A stretch of 64,000 nt of DNA from Apophysomyces variabilis (Eukaryota > Mucoromycota > Mucoromycetes > Mucorales > Mucoraceae): the NCBI GenBank assembly GCA_002749535.1, contig MZZL01000039.1:1-64000 (forward strand), written 5' to 3'. Position numbers and translations under genes: made by a program. The notes beneath the pieces were generated by a model, which had not been told where the DNA came from, searched no databases, and saw only the letters and a list, made by a program, of their open reading frames with translations. Of this stretch, positions 23,970 through 34,597 are shown one piece after another; positions within the stretch are counted from its first letter, which is position 1; every line of letters starts with the position of its first letter.

Positions 23970-25638
23970 GGTTTATTGTAAGAATAAGGGATAAGGAACG
24001 AAAAGAAAAGAAAAAAGGGCTGAGAAAGCAAAGAGATCGGATTTTATAAGCAAAAAACAGAAGTAACTCTAAATTTTTTTTCTCTCTTTTTTTTTTTGTG
24101 TGTGTGCCTTTTCGATTTTTTGGGGTTTCCAAAAATGTCCAACTGCAGAGGCAGAAAAGAGATAGGGCTTGTCCTTTATTTTAGGCTTAACGTTTTTGTT
24201 TATTGTTGCATATTATGCCTACGCTTGGGATGCGTACAAGCATAACCCATCCCCTGATTGGGTCATCCATCGTCATCTTATCGCAGACCAACCGATAAGC
24301 GATCATTAAAAAGCTCCGACAATCACCCTGGTACAATCAACAATCAAACCCTCATCTCTCTCCACTTAATTATCATGCTGTATTCACCTACCAAATACGG
24401 CTCGCAGCTGATATCTTTGATACTACTTGATACCCCTTATTTTCCCAACACTACAGTGTATCCATTCCATTCTGTAAAAGATGTGCTGCAGCGCCTATGT
24501 TCTGCAACAAGAACACTCGAGTCATGGTCGACTTAACTCTTACACTACGAAAACTACCATACTACGATTTTATCAGCGTCAAACTCAACTCTTCGAATGT
24601 ATCAAGTAAAATTCCTGACATGCGACTTTATTTTCTTCGGAAATAGACTACTACCGCTTATTTTCTTTCTGATCTTCACTGATACAGAGAAAAGACTTGC
24701 TTTTTCAAAAACTTTTAATATTCTAATACCAGTAGAACACTCCACTAAGGTTCTCAGACTTCCGTCTAAATTCTTAACATAAAAAGAAAGAAAAAAAACT
24801 GGGGCATATCGATGGATGAAACAAAGTGTTGTCATAGGTAGACAGAACAAGATATAATGATCAGGCAAGTCAGCTGTTTATTTGGCGATTTCGCTGATCC
24901 GTCAACAAGGATACTTTGCCTACACGCACTTGGCTCCAGAAATCCTATCGCATCGCTATCATTATGCGCTCCCTTGAAAGAATCAGGCATTTCAATGTTA
25001 TTAACGATGATTTATAAAAATTTGATGTAACTGCTTTTCAAGTGATTTTAACAATGGATAACCATACCAAGAGGAACCTTCTACTCTTTCCACTAAGTTT
25101 CTAAATTGTTCGCAGCGATCTCGCCGTTGGTACGTGAACTGGATACCTGACGACCGCATCACTCATGCTGGCATAGTGGCAATATCCTCCTCTTCATAGT
25201 TCTCTAAGTGTTAATAGGGACTAGCTTGCGTGGCGCGTTGGTCCCCCCAAAAAAGGTAGCATCCGTGTTGGCACGTAGCGATTTGTGTTGGATTTAGCTC
25301 CTTGCCACCTATTGTATCCAGAGAATAGTCGGATTCCGAAGGTTATATTCGGCAATACGAAACTCCTTTTTACATCTCTATTGCTATATGCTATTCTAGA
25401 GTATTGCGGTTGAACGTAAACAAACTGAGTGAAGGGACAAATCCAACGGAACACGTTATCTTTCTACACAAACATTATTTTGCATCGCTTTTCACAGCCA
25501 ATGTGCAAATCAACATGCTCAATGAGAATGAAAGATGCAAATAAAGAATATTTCGTACAGTAAGTTCTCCGGCTGTTTCTTTTTTATTCAAGGCAAATAT
25601 TACATGAGATGACAAAATGAATAAGACCAAAGCGAATC
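23970..25638. promoter_or_regulatory. Pyruvate kinase upstream region and intergenic DNA
   Basis: The proximal 100-150 bp contains a TATAAAA (24048-24042, minus strand) and purine/pyrimidine-asymmetric tracts (poly-A/T around 24065-24100). The remaining 1.4 kb is AT-rich without a supported gene; frames at 24258-24536, 24597-24868 and 25221-25454 lack features. Confidence 0.45.
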
Positions 25639-26085
25639 CTAGCAACCAGCACAATCTGTGGTGCCAAGCCAAAAACCAAAATTGCCGTCCAAGTTCTTGA
25701 TTGTATAATCAGCATAAGTAGCAGGTGAATACACGTTATCCGTCACACATCCGAAGCCAGCCATAGCATCACCCGCAACTGCTGCTACCTCACTAGGCCA
25801 TACTCCGTCGTAGGAGAGCACGCAGCCGGTTTCCCCTTTGTAACGTCCACAATACCATTCCATTTCCTCGTCATTGTCCATGTTTTTAGTGGCTTGATAG
25901 ATAGACGCCATAATTGTCTTTGCAAAGTTCTTGTTTTGATAACCGGCATTGATTTGGTACCAGTTACCATTGCATTTGGTCGAAGTACTAAATTGACCGC
26001 CATAGTTACAGTCGAGAGATAATACCGTGCCAACGATGGTCATCCAAAGTGCCAAGGTACCTAAAACAAAGGAGAATTTCGCCAT
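25639..26085 (-). CDS. Small secreted cysteine-containing protein
   Basis: An intronless frame encodes 148 residues with a clear signal peptide (hydrophobic stretch to about residue 22-24, then LDCNYGG). The mature ~124 residues contain seven cysteines (positions 26, 38, 79, 88, 113, 145, 148) and are rich in Gly, Asn, Tyr and Trp, a typical composition for a small extracellular fungal protein. I do not recognise the family. The arrangement of a GxxC-V..., an Ala-rich helix, FGCVTDN and a final TI-x-NL strand faintly resembles KP4-type small secreted folds, but the cysteine pattern does not match well and I do not claim it. A TATATA-rich element lies about 50 bp upstream (26134-26145). It is the first of three neighbouring same-strand secreted proteins. 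Confidence 0.75.
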   Translation of the reverse strand: MAKFSFVLGTLALWMTIVGTVLSLDCNYGGQFSTSTKCNGNWYQINAGYQNKNFAKTIMASIYQATKNMDNDEEMEWYCGRYKGETGCVLSYDGVWPSEVAAVAGDAMAGFGCVTDNVYSPATYADYTIKNLDGNFGFWLGTTDCAGC

Positions 26086-27377
26086 TATTGTTTTGAAGAG
26101 AAGGGAAAGAAAAGATATGACGTGGTTCTTCTCACATATATATGCTGTTTGTGTCTTTTTTTATCTCCCAGAAAAAGCATGTCCAGTGGGAAAATACAAA
26201 AACAGTGTTTTCCCTTGGGAACGACTAGCCTTAAACGGTGGTGTTTAACAATATATGTAATATCTCTTTCAGAGAGCACAAAAGAGCAATTAAACTTACA
26301 GGTACCAAATGTAAAATTCTACTGTGCGGATGAAGAAGCACAGTAGACAAGGTTAAAAATGTGAGCAAGGTTTAAACTTAATTTCAGACCCTGTAAGCCC
26401 TGATTTCCCAAAAAAGACACAGGTTCTAATAACGAGAGTATAGAAGGTATCACAAGTAGCTAAGATACGCGGAATTAAGGCATTAGATCAAGAAAAGGGC
26501 ATAGGAGTTACGTCATTTCGCAATTCAGATTCTGTTGCCTAAAAGGCAAAAAAAAAACAAGGTTAACTAAGAACATAGTCTTCAACCCACTCAATCAAGC
26601 CAAGAAGAAATTGGTACCAGCCGGGTTTAAATGTCATATCAAAAATAAAAATAAAAATAAAAAAAAAGGTGGGGATCTTTTCTTTTATCATGAACAATCA
26701 CACTGCCGTGCCTTGAAAATATTTTGCTATGAATATCGTGCTATATACTGAAAAATAATGTACACTGCCCAAAGCCGACCTTGGGTACCTTGTTTTCTTG
26801 CCCCGTTCCATTTTGCAATGCAGTGCCTCAATATTTCGCGTCGCTCAACTCTTAAATTAACATTTTCTGGAATTCCCCAGCACCTAGTTACGCAACACCG
26901 CTGCTGTCATTATCATTATGAAGATTTGATGGTCGCACTCGGTGCATGAGAAAATAATCTTTGTGTTTGACGTTTGAAAACCAAAAAATCGATGTAACTC
27001 ACTTACAGCGCGATGTGGGACAGAAAAAGCATTCATAGCATCGCCCAGTGGTCATGTCGCGGAAAACTACGAGAGACATAAAGAACAGATATTGTCGCCC
27101 AGTGCTAATGTTTCCGAAATCGAAAGAAAAAAAGGCAAAACTATCCATTATTACCGCCTAAGGAAGCTATCTTACAGATCAGAAGAAACGCGCGAAACGA
27201 ACGTTGCCTCCCACTGAGAACATTTTCCAACACCGCAAGACGAAAAAGAAGCTACTAGGAGCGGTACCATGAAGTGTAATTATGTTTACGTTTACTAGCC
27301 ACAATTTGGAACGTTCAATTAAACATTTCTTCTTTATTTCAGATTCATTATCCGGTTCGTTTATACAAGAGGTACTT
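26086..27377. other. Intergenic region, no gene seen
   Basis: About 1.3 kb between two secreted-protein genes. It holds the promoter of the 25.6-kb gene at its left end and the 3' region of the 27.4-kb gene at its right. Short frames (26122-26346, 26758-26949, 27179-27385) have no features. A short A-rich microsatellite is listed separately. Confidence 0.4.
26641..26668. repeat. A-rich microsatellite (AAAAAT)n
   Basis: Three to four AAAAAT units run into a pure A tract. It is a simple low-complexity repeat in intergenic DNA. Confidence 0.85.
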
Positions 27378-27998
27378 TTACACACGGAGTGCTGTGTGAA
27401 GAGAAGCTAAATGTGCGTTATTCTGCTTCAAGGCCGAGGAAATTTCGTTGCCAAAATGAAACGTGGTTACTGTGGGAGTCGGTAACTTGAATTGGCCAAG
27501 ATCCCTACGCGTTGTGGTAGAATTCCTAAGAGGTTGGATTTTGCCGAAGTTACGTAAGACCACGGTGCCATTCTTGTGGATAGCCAAAGTAGTGAAATCT
27601 TCAAAATCAATTCCCAAAGTGGCGTTATAGAAAGCAAAATGCTTATAATCGCGTTTCTTCAATTCGTCATGACCACTGTTCTTGTCGCATGTCGTTCCAG
27701 AGGTCAACCAATCACCGAGTTTATCCCAAAGCTGGGCATTGACAGCCTTCCACACGGTATAGCCAACGGCACCCACAAGCATGGCATTGCAACTAGCATA
27801 GCAAAGATTATAATAACCCTGGGTGATTCCCTCAAAACCATGGCAGAGTTTTTCACAGTCCTCGTAGTTGAAGCGCTTAGTATGAGGTGCCTGACGCCGC
27901 CTTGGCTTTTCCATTTGTTGCCGCAATGGATCGGCCATGACCAAATTCAGTATCAAGACCATACAGATCAGACTAGCCAGCAACTTCGTTCCCCACAT
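27378..27998 (-). CDS. Secreted twin-CX3C protein, paralogue A
   Basis: An intronless frame encodes 206 residues: a signal peptide to about residue 22, then a basic segment (EKPRRRQAPHTKR) with candidate Kex2-type processing sites, then a core with cysteines at 48, 52, 66 and 70 (C-x3-C-x13-C-x3-C). The core continues into a hydrophobic/amphipathic helix with KAVNAQLWDKLGDWL and a fifth Cys at 104. The C-terminal half has NGT/NST sequons. The neighbour at 28428-28913 shares the exact cysteine spacing and the helix motif, so the two are tandem paralogues of the same orientation. The spacing resembles the twin-CX3C helical hairpin of small Tim proteins, but this protein has a secretory leader. 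A TATAAAT-like element lies about 60 bp upstream. Function unknown. Confidence 0.75.
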   Translation of the reverse strand: MWGTKLLASLICMVLILNLVMADPLRQQMEKPRRRQAPHTKRFNYEDCEKLCHGFEGITQGYYNLCYASCNAMLVGAVGYTVWKAVNAQLWDKLGDWLTSGTTCDKNSGHDELKKRDYKHFAFYNATLGIDFEDFTTLAIHKNGTVVLRNFGKIQPLRNSTTTRRDLGQFKLPTPTVTTFHFGNEISSALKQNNAHLASLHTALRV

Positions 27999-28427
27999 GA
28001 TAAGTTGGATGAAAAATAAAAGAACAATAACATCAAAGAGGCCGATTAGAAAATATTTATAAAAACTTGGCCCTTAAAAGTTACACGAACCGATTTTCCC
28101 CAGGAAATTCAATCATAATAGCATTAGGAAAGTTTAAAGTGTGTAGATGTGTCACAACAAGGAAGCACCCAGTGCGGCAACCTTAAACTTTCTGCTAAAC
28201 AGAAATAGATACCCCCCCATGGTAGTGTGTCCGGGTCAATCTTTAAGTACTCGTTACTCACCTGAACAGGACAGCCATATATAGAATAGGTCAATGAACA
28301 CTTGCCAATCTTAAACCTTTTCCTTTTTTACACTCAAAGTGACCAAGAACCTTGAAACACATAGAAAAGCATATGTAGCCATCACTCTATCTCATTGATC
28401 ATTCTGGGCCACTGGGTTCACTTTGTT
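27999..28427. promoter_or_regulatory. Spacer between the twin-CX3C paralogues
   Basis: About 430 bp separating two same-strand genes. It contains a TATAAA-like element near 28054-28062 (minus strand) for paralogue A and the 3' region of paralogue B. No other feature is recognised. Confidence 0.4.
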
Positions 28428-28913
28428 TTATTGTTTTTCATTTTTCAACAATGACAAAATGCGATCCACTGATTGACTGTTCTTTCTCAACGGCTCAATA
28501 CTCTCAGGGATCACTTCTACCGCTGGGCAATGGCTGAGCATAATGGTTTGATCATCAAGGATTTGCATGGTGGTAGTATCATTGATCCGGATTTTTAAAG
28601 AGACATGCTGATGACACCTCTGCTGTTGGTTCCCTCGACTAGCCAACCAGAGACCAATGGCTTCCCATATTTTGGCATTGATTGCTCTGTAAGCTACATA
28701 GACTACTCCGCTGACATGAATAAATGTGCAGGAACCGTAGCATATGTTACGGGAGGATGTGGTAAGGCGTTGATATCCACTGCAAATGTTCAAACATCGT
28801 TGGCCAAGTCCAGATTGCTGCCGATCTTTTGCTTGCGACTCGCTAGTGGCAGTAGTAGCCGCAGAAAGGAATAGAACGCAAAGTATCCAGCGACAGCAAT
28901 GGTTTACCAACAT
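28428..28913 (-). CDS. Secreted twin-CX3C protein, paralogue B
   Basis: An intronless frame encodes 161 residues with an N-terminal signal peptide (to about residue 23). The cysteine core is 40, 44, 58 and 62 (C-x3-C-x13-C-x3-C), followed by a helix with RAINAKIWEAIGLWL and a fifth Cys at 100. Paralogue A at 27378-27998 has the same core spacing, the same N-A-x-x-W helix, and a similar downstream element ending in (I/Q)xPLR(N/K)(S/N). Paralogue B lacks the long dibasic propeptide of A and is about 45 residues shorter. I recognise no described family. A plausible picture is a disulphide-stapled helical hairpin packed on an amphipathic helix (inference). Confidence 0.72.
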   Translation of the reverse strand: MLVNHCCRWILCVLFLSAATTATSESQAKDRQQSGLGQRCLNICSGYQRLTTSSRNICYGSCTFIHVSGVVYVAYRAINAKIWEAIGLWLASRGNQQQRCHQHVSLKIRINDTTTMQILDDQTIMLSHCPAVEVIPESIEPLRKNSQSVDRILSLLKNEKQ

Positions 28914-29511
28914 AGTGTTAGCAAGATAAACAGAAAAAAAAATACGAGAAAAAGAAAGATATCAGGGGACAGCTACCTTGACTCGGTCACGGCGTGTACT
29001 TAAGCAGATGCTTTGCGTGACACAAGCGAAAGAGCCATTCCTCGGTTCCAACAAATTAGCCCTTAACAAACAAATCAAACGCACATGTCAGCTGTGCAAG
29101 AAGGTGAGAAGATTAATATATGTTATGAAGTAATCAACCTATTTCTTTCCTTCCATGTTTTACTATTATTCTTATCGAAGGGAATGCCATTATTGGCTTC
29201 CTTTGGTATATTCTCCATATCACATCCCCGTTTTTCCGATTTCCGTACGTATCAAAGGTAACCATGACTTCTCAGCTTCCAAATAGCTTGCAACCTTCTA
29301 GTATCGGGTTGAGATATCAAGGTCATATTCCGTAATTGCACAACAATGGGCAGCCCTTTCAGTCAGTTGAAGCAAAACATACGCAGTACACGGCCCCATC
29401 ATAGTTGTTATATAGTTATTCTTTTGGCTTTCGTTCGGAGAGACCCAAGACAATGTGATGTGCTGGGAAAGGGTATAATTTTACAAGATACAATATATAC
29501 AATTGAAGAGT
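28914..29511. other. Intergenic region, no gene seen
   Basis: About 600 bp between the start of paralogue B and the stop of the CM1 coiled-coil gene, both on the minus strand. No TATA-like element or coding feature was identified beyond a short unsupported frame at 29346-29555. Confidence 0.4.
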
Positions 29512-32500
29512 TTATATGTATTCAACCACAGAATATGAATCTTGACACAACGTAGGGTTGGCACCTCCAATGACTTCCCTCAAGGCGTTTTGCGCTGTTT
29601 CCTTCAAATCACGCTGCTCCTGAACCAAGATGCATTAGTCAGCTTCTCTTTCTCCTATTAACTTCATTTACCACCACTTGGGCCGTAGTAGTTTTGAGGA
29701 ATACATCCCAGCGGTCGACTTGCTTCTGCAATTCAGCGTTTCTCTCTTCTAACTGTTCCTTCTCCGAGATAATCTCAGTGTAGTTCTTCTGTAAACTTTC
29801 AACAATTGCGTTCAGATCTTCGGCCTCTATATCTCGCTCATCCAAAGCTCTTTGGAGTTCATTGTTGAGCTTCTGTAATAAACTTTCTGCAGAATTAGAA
29901 TCTACAAAGCCCTTGGACTGGACCAAATCAGTACCTAGTAAATTTGAGAACTCGTTATCTACTCGCTTACCTCAAGTCGTCGCCAGTATTGTTCTTTAAG
30001 CTGAATTAGTTTCCGGTTTTGTTCCTTGTAACCCATCAATCGCTGTTTCAATGTCAGAAGCTGAGATTCATACTGCTCAATCATCTTGTGATTTTGCTTA
30101 AGACGACGTGTTGCTTCCTCCAATGCCTTCTCAACTTCAGCAACCCTCTCTTTCCACATGTTCTCTGAAGCAATCAGTTTATCAGATTCTTGCTATAAAC
30201 ATATGGATCAATTTAAAACGTATATTTATCCTCTCCGCCCATACCTTTTTGAGGCCACTTAATTCGTTTTCAAATTCTTCTCTTGCTCGCTGGGATTTTG
30301 CAGAGTTTTCCTGTAAGCGGAATCGCAATTCTTGTATTAACGCGTCCTTGTTTTTCACGAGATCTTTTCTGCCATGAAGCGCCTCTTTCAGCTCTCTAAT
30401 CTCTTCGCAATACATATCCTTTTCTCGCTGAGCGATATCTGTATGAGCCGCCAGATCACCTTTCAAGGAAGCGATCACAACGTCGCGTTCACCTATTTCT
30501 TGTTCCTGCTTTTGGTGTCGCCTCTTCATAAGGCACGCATTCATCTCATGCCGCTTTTCTGCTTCATTAGCCTTAGAAAGTATTTCTTCCAACTCCTCCT
30601 TCATTGCCTTCAGGTGAGCGTCCTTTTGCTGCATGGCTAGTTTGACTTCAGCAAACCTTTCTATCATAGCAGGGACATCAAAGTTATCATAACCTTGCCA
30701 ATGCTGCATCTGTTTTTCGTATTCCTCTAACTGCTTGTTTTTTTGCGCCAATTCTCGCTCAAGGTATTCAATTTGTTCTTCTACTTTGTCTTCCTTATAT
30801 CTCGATGACTGCGACATGTGTTCAAGTTTTGCCTCTAGTTCTTCCATAAATCTGTCCTTTTCTTGAAGGGCATTTTCCAGCTTGTCCGCATGTTCCATAA
30901 CCTAAAGACATTCGATAAACAAACCAAGAAATTGGACGGTAATTCCTACTTTTTCCATTTCTCTCTCCAAGGTCTCGCAATCCAGTGTTCGCTGTTCCAC
31001 ATCCTCTTTCAGAGCTGCAATCTGTCCCTGCTTCTCTTCGGATTCCATATAAAGGATATCGTAATCCTGCTGTAGTTGCTCCAGCCTGTCCAGCAAATTG
31101 ATCACTTCCGGGTCGGATGCGTTCTGCATACGCTCCTTTCGCATATGATCGAACTCGGACGTTTTGCAACGCAACCGAAGTTGAGCCTCGCGAAGGGATT
31201 CTGCAAGCTCATCCATTTTCCTCCCCATCTTATCAAGATCTTTATTCTTCTGAAACAGTTGCGATGTCAACTCAACGTTCTTCATCTTCATTTCATCCAT
31301 GATCTAGTCAAATATATCAGATGGCTGCTACTAGAAGCATGCAGGTTACCTGTTCCATCTCAACGTTTGCCCTTTGTAATTGTTCCATTTTAGTCATCAA
31401 CGTATCATGGTCAGACGAAATGGATTTAACTGTATGGCTTTCCTCGTGACCCGCGGATCGAAGATTAATTTCGTCATAAAGACTTTTAAGTTCAAGATCC
31501 TTCTTGGCAATGGTTTGTTTTGCTTGCAGGTACTGTTTGCGGTATATTTCAACCTCATTGTCTCTGGATAATGTACGGTGATGATTCCCAAGCCAACGTG
31601 CTGCGTGTTCCTCATTGTCAGATGGCATCATGAGGGGACTACCTACAAGCGTTGTCGGCTGCGATGAAACCGAGGAGCGTAATTTTGCCACCAATTCGTG
31701 TAGTTTTCCGTTTTCTTCACGATATTTTCCCAATTGTGCCAATGCAGCTTCATACTTTGCCTTTTCCTCCTCCGACATTCCCTGCGGCGGAGCATTTTCT
31801 TTTTCCTTGGCCAAGTTGTCAAGGGCTTTGCCAAGACCTAGGATCATTTGTTTGTAGTTCTTGACTGTCCCTAACAGCATTCGCAGTTTCACCTTAAGGT
31901 CGACATTCTACACGTCGCTAAGCTGTCAATTTCCTTACAGGTTAGAATTAACAGAATTCATTACCTCCTTGAGAGACTTGTTGATCTGCTCAGGCGAGTT
32001 TTCGGTCAGAGTATTTTGTAAATGAAAGATTCTTAACTTGAGCTCGAAAATCTCTTTTCGCTGCGAGTCGATGATCTGATGGTATCATTGAAGGAAGAGC
32101 AATTATTTCATGGACCTGATATGCATTGTTTCATTTTACCTTGTCCTGGTCTTTCATGGATGGTTTAGCTTTTCGAGCCTTTTGAGTATCATTATTGTTG
32201 GAGGATTCTTCTTTTGGTATGTGCTTTGTCCGAGTCCCCTGGTTATCAGGCAGGTCAAATTCATCAGCAGTTGGCATTTCCAGTTGGAGTTTAAGGTCAT
32301 CGTCCTGGTCTAACCAGCCCTGCTGACCTTCTAGCTGTTCTAGTTGCGCATCAAGAGCACCTGTACTAGAAGGATTGAGGATGTCTTCATCGTTGCCTTG
32401 TTCACGGAAGTCTTTGGGTAATTGAGAAGATAAATGCTGATCCTGATGGGTTGGATCATGATCGCTATGTGCTAAGAAAGATTTTTCCTCTACCCAGGAA

Positions 32501-32541
32501 ACCATAGAATGGTCAGGTATGTGCAGTTCCTGTGTTAGCAT
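29512..32541 (-). CDS. CM1-domain coiled-coil protein (Mto1/Pcp1/centrosomin class)
   Basis: Eight exons (32541-32140, 32075-31965, 31907-31350, 31303-30950, 30901-30245, 30192-29971, 29872-29672, 29619-29512) join in phase to 870 residues. After an acidic, Gln/Ser-rich N-terminal ~130 residues comes a CM1 (Cnn_1N) motif spanning the exon 2/3 junction, residues ~135-185: IIDSQRKEIFELKLRIFHLQ followed by NKSLKENVDLKVKLR. The rest is almost continuous coiled coil. CM1 proteins dock and activate gamma-tubulin ring complexes at spindle pole bodies and other microtubule-organising centres. The start is uncertain: the frame is open upstream without an ATG, so the first in-frame Met is used. The exon 7 acceptor (TTTATTACAG) is chosen because the nearer CTAG site breaks the frame. 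Confidence 0.82.
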
Positions 32542-33011
32542 GGTGCATTGGGTTTGCACTTCTTTCAAAAGAGATGTACTGTTATTGTTATTGGAAGGAG
32601 AAAAAAAAGGTTGACGAGGAAGGGTGGAAAAACCAGGATGGCGCTTAGGATAGTTTGCAACACAACAGGAGTCCAAATCATCGATATATAAACAGATCAC
32701 GAGCTTGATCCTATTTCTTCTTTCCTTTTCCCCCCTTTGTCTTTCTTAACATGTAAGTATGTTTGTTACGGTTATTATCAAACTGATATCCATCCAGAAG
32801 AGGAAGTTGCTATTGCCGATAACCATAAACGGGTTAAATCGACGATTGTCTTTTGCCATAACGCAGATTATGGTCTGCTTAAATGGCATTGCCGCAGGAT
32901 ATATTCTGTTTAGAATATAGCCAGTGCTTTTACTTAATGGATGCAACGGAATTAAATTCTGTTGTACCAATTGTTTAAATTACCTTCATTCTTGGATTTG
33001 CTGCTAATCAA

Positions 33012-33951
33012 TCTCTCTTCTCTCTATCTTCTCTCTATAAGTATACTGTATTTTCGAGTAATTTTTGCGCGTAAAAACGTTTTGCCGGTACTACAACCAA
33101 GTTTCCTGGAAGCTGGTTCGACCGTCGTACTCTTCAGTTGATATATAGAAGTTTTTAGTTAGGAGAAAAGAGTGCGTCCAGCAATGAATTAGAGGAATAA
33201 ATTCGTCTTAGATATTGTCTGACGCTTTCCAACAAGGCCCAAAGGGTCGAGTTGCTCTCAGTAGCATTTTGGTAGGTGGGTGCAATCTTGATGTGTGGGT
33301 CAAGAAAGTTGAGCTGCAATAAGTGGGTAAAAGAATATTAAGAAGATCATTAAATAGGCATTAGTGGAAAAATTTCAGCGGTAGTGAGAAAGGTCAAGTG
33401 TTTTCCAAAGTGCAGCGAGTAGTTGAATATATTGTCTAATTGACCTCCATCCGTTTTATATACGATAAAAATGCTCAATGATAGGATCCTTATATGGAGG
33501 ACTATTGCTTTGTTCCTGGAGACATGTACCTTCAGTGAACACTGTCAATTTATCTCTGTTTCTTACATACTCTATTGACAACAAAAGTAACCATTCCTAT
33601 GCTAACTTTGTCCTTCGCTCTGTAATTTTTTAACGTAAGATCAAGGTCCATAAGCTATGTTAAACGAGGCAGATACCTAGGCTTCAAACATTCATTCTGC
33701 TCTTATTTTGCCTATCTGAAATTGTTGCCCACAAGCGATACTGGCTTATTTACGTTCTTATGTCTTCAGATCGTTTTTCGCGTTTTAGACTATTTATTTT
33801 GATTGGTGCATCTTTATTTCACAACGCCATATCATATCAGTCACTTACGTACACCTCTTGGATATCTTACATTAAAATGAGGACTTCATTTTTAGTAATA
33901 TCTTATGTTAACGTAAACATATGCTAGAAGTCGCCACAAATTCATTTACTG
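33012..33951 (-). repeat. Left inverted arm of transposon copy 2
   Basis: This is the reverse complement of the right arm (34598-35535). Its inner boundary is at ...CCACAAATTCATTTACTG, where similarity to the other arm ends. The GC-rich hairpin next to the right arm is absent on this side, consistent with a small deletion between short direct repeats (TTTAC). Confidence 0.85.
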
Positions 33952-34597
33952 TGTTTTTCATATTTGTTTGCGCATTTCTATTTTGTTATTTGTGGGATTC
34001 AAGTTTTTGCGAAATCCAAAAAATGCTTCTGTCCCCTCAGCCTGCATGACCTCTTTCCTGAACCAACTTGGTTGTGTGAGTAAGCTCACTGCACTCCACT
34101 TAGTAAGTGAAAAAGAAATTTTGTCTGTTTATGCACAGTGTCATTCATTATCTTCGAAGTTCTCGCCAGGTGCTGCATCGCTTCAAGTCCTCTGTGCGTT
34201 ACACTCTAACCGGCCAATCCTAGATGCTGTGTCTCTCTATCGCCGCCCTCACCGACACAGGTGCGGGGCCGGCCCCTGCCTATGGGCAGGATTACCCTTC
34301 GGGGTAAGTAAAAAAAAAGTCAAGCTATCCTTCCATTTACTTACCATGAACGGATTTTTTATGTTGCTGGAATGGATTTTGTGTCCACTGGAGGATCAAA
34401 TTGACGTAAGCAAAATATATTTCCCGCATAATCCACCTAATTAATGACGCTTACTTATATCCCTTTTAGCGCAAATTTGATCCTTGCATGGACGCAGATT
34501 TTATTTAGAATAGCGTAAAAGTTGTTCAATAAACATTATGTAGGAACTAGTCCTTCTGCACTCCCTTCACTCCTTCCGTTACAGCCGCGTGCGGCTG

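Noticed and set aside
27378..28913. Interpretation of the twin-CX3C proteins as small Tim chaperones
   Set aside because: Both have clear secretory signal peptides, and their size and extra helix do not fit mitochondrial small Tims.
29931..29971. A 36-nt intron in the CM1 gene using the acceptor CTAG at 29935
   Set aside because: It breaks the reading frame; the TTTATTACAG acceptor at 29873 keeps the phase and continues the coiled coil.
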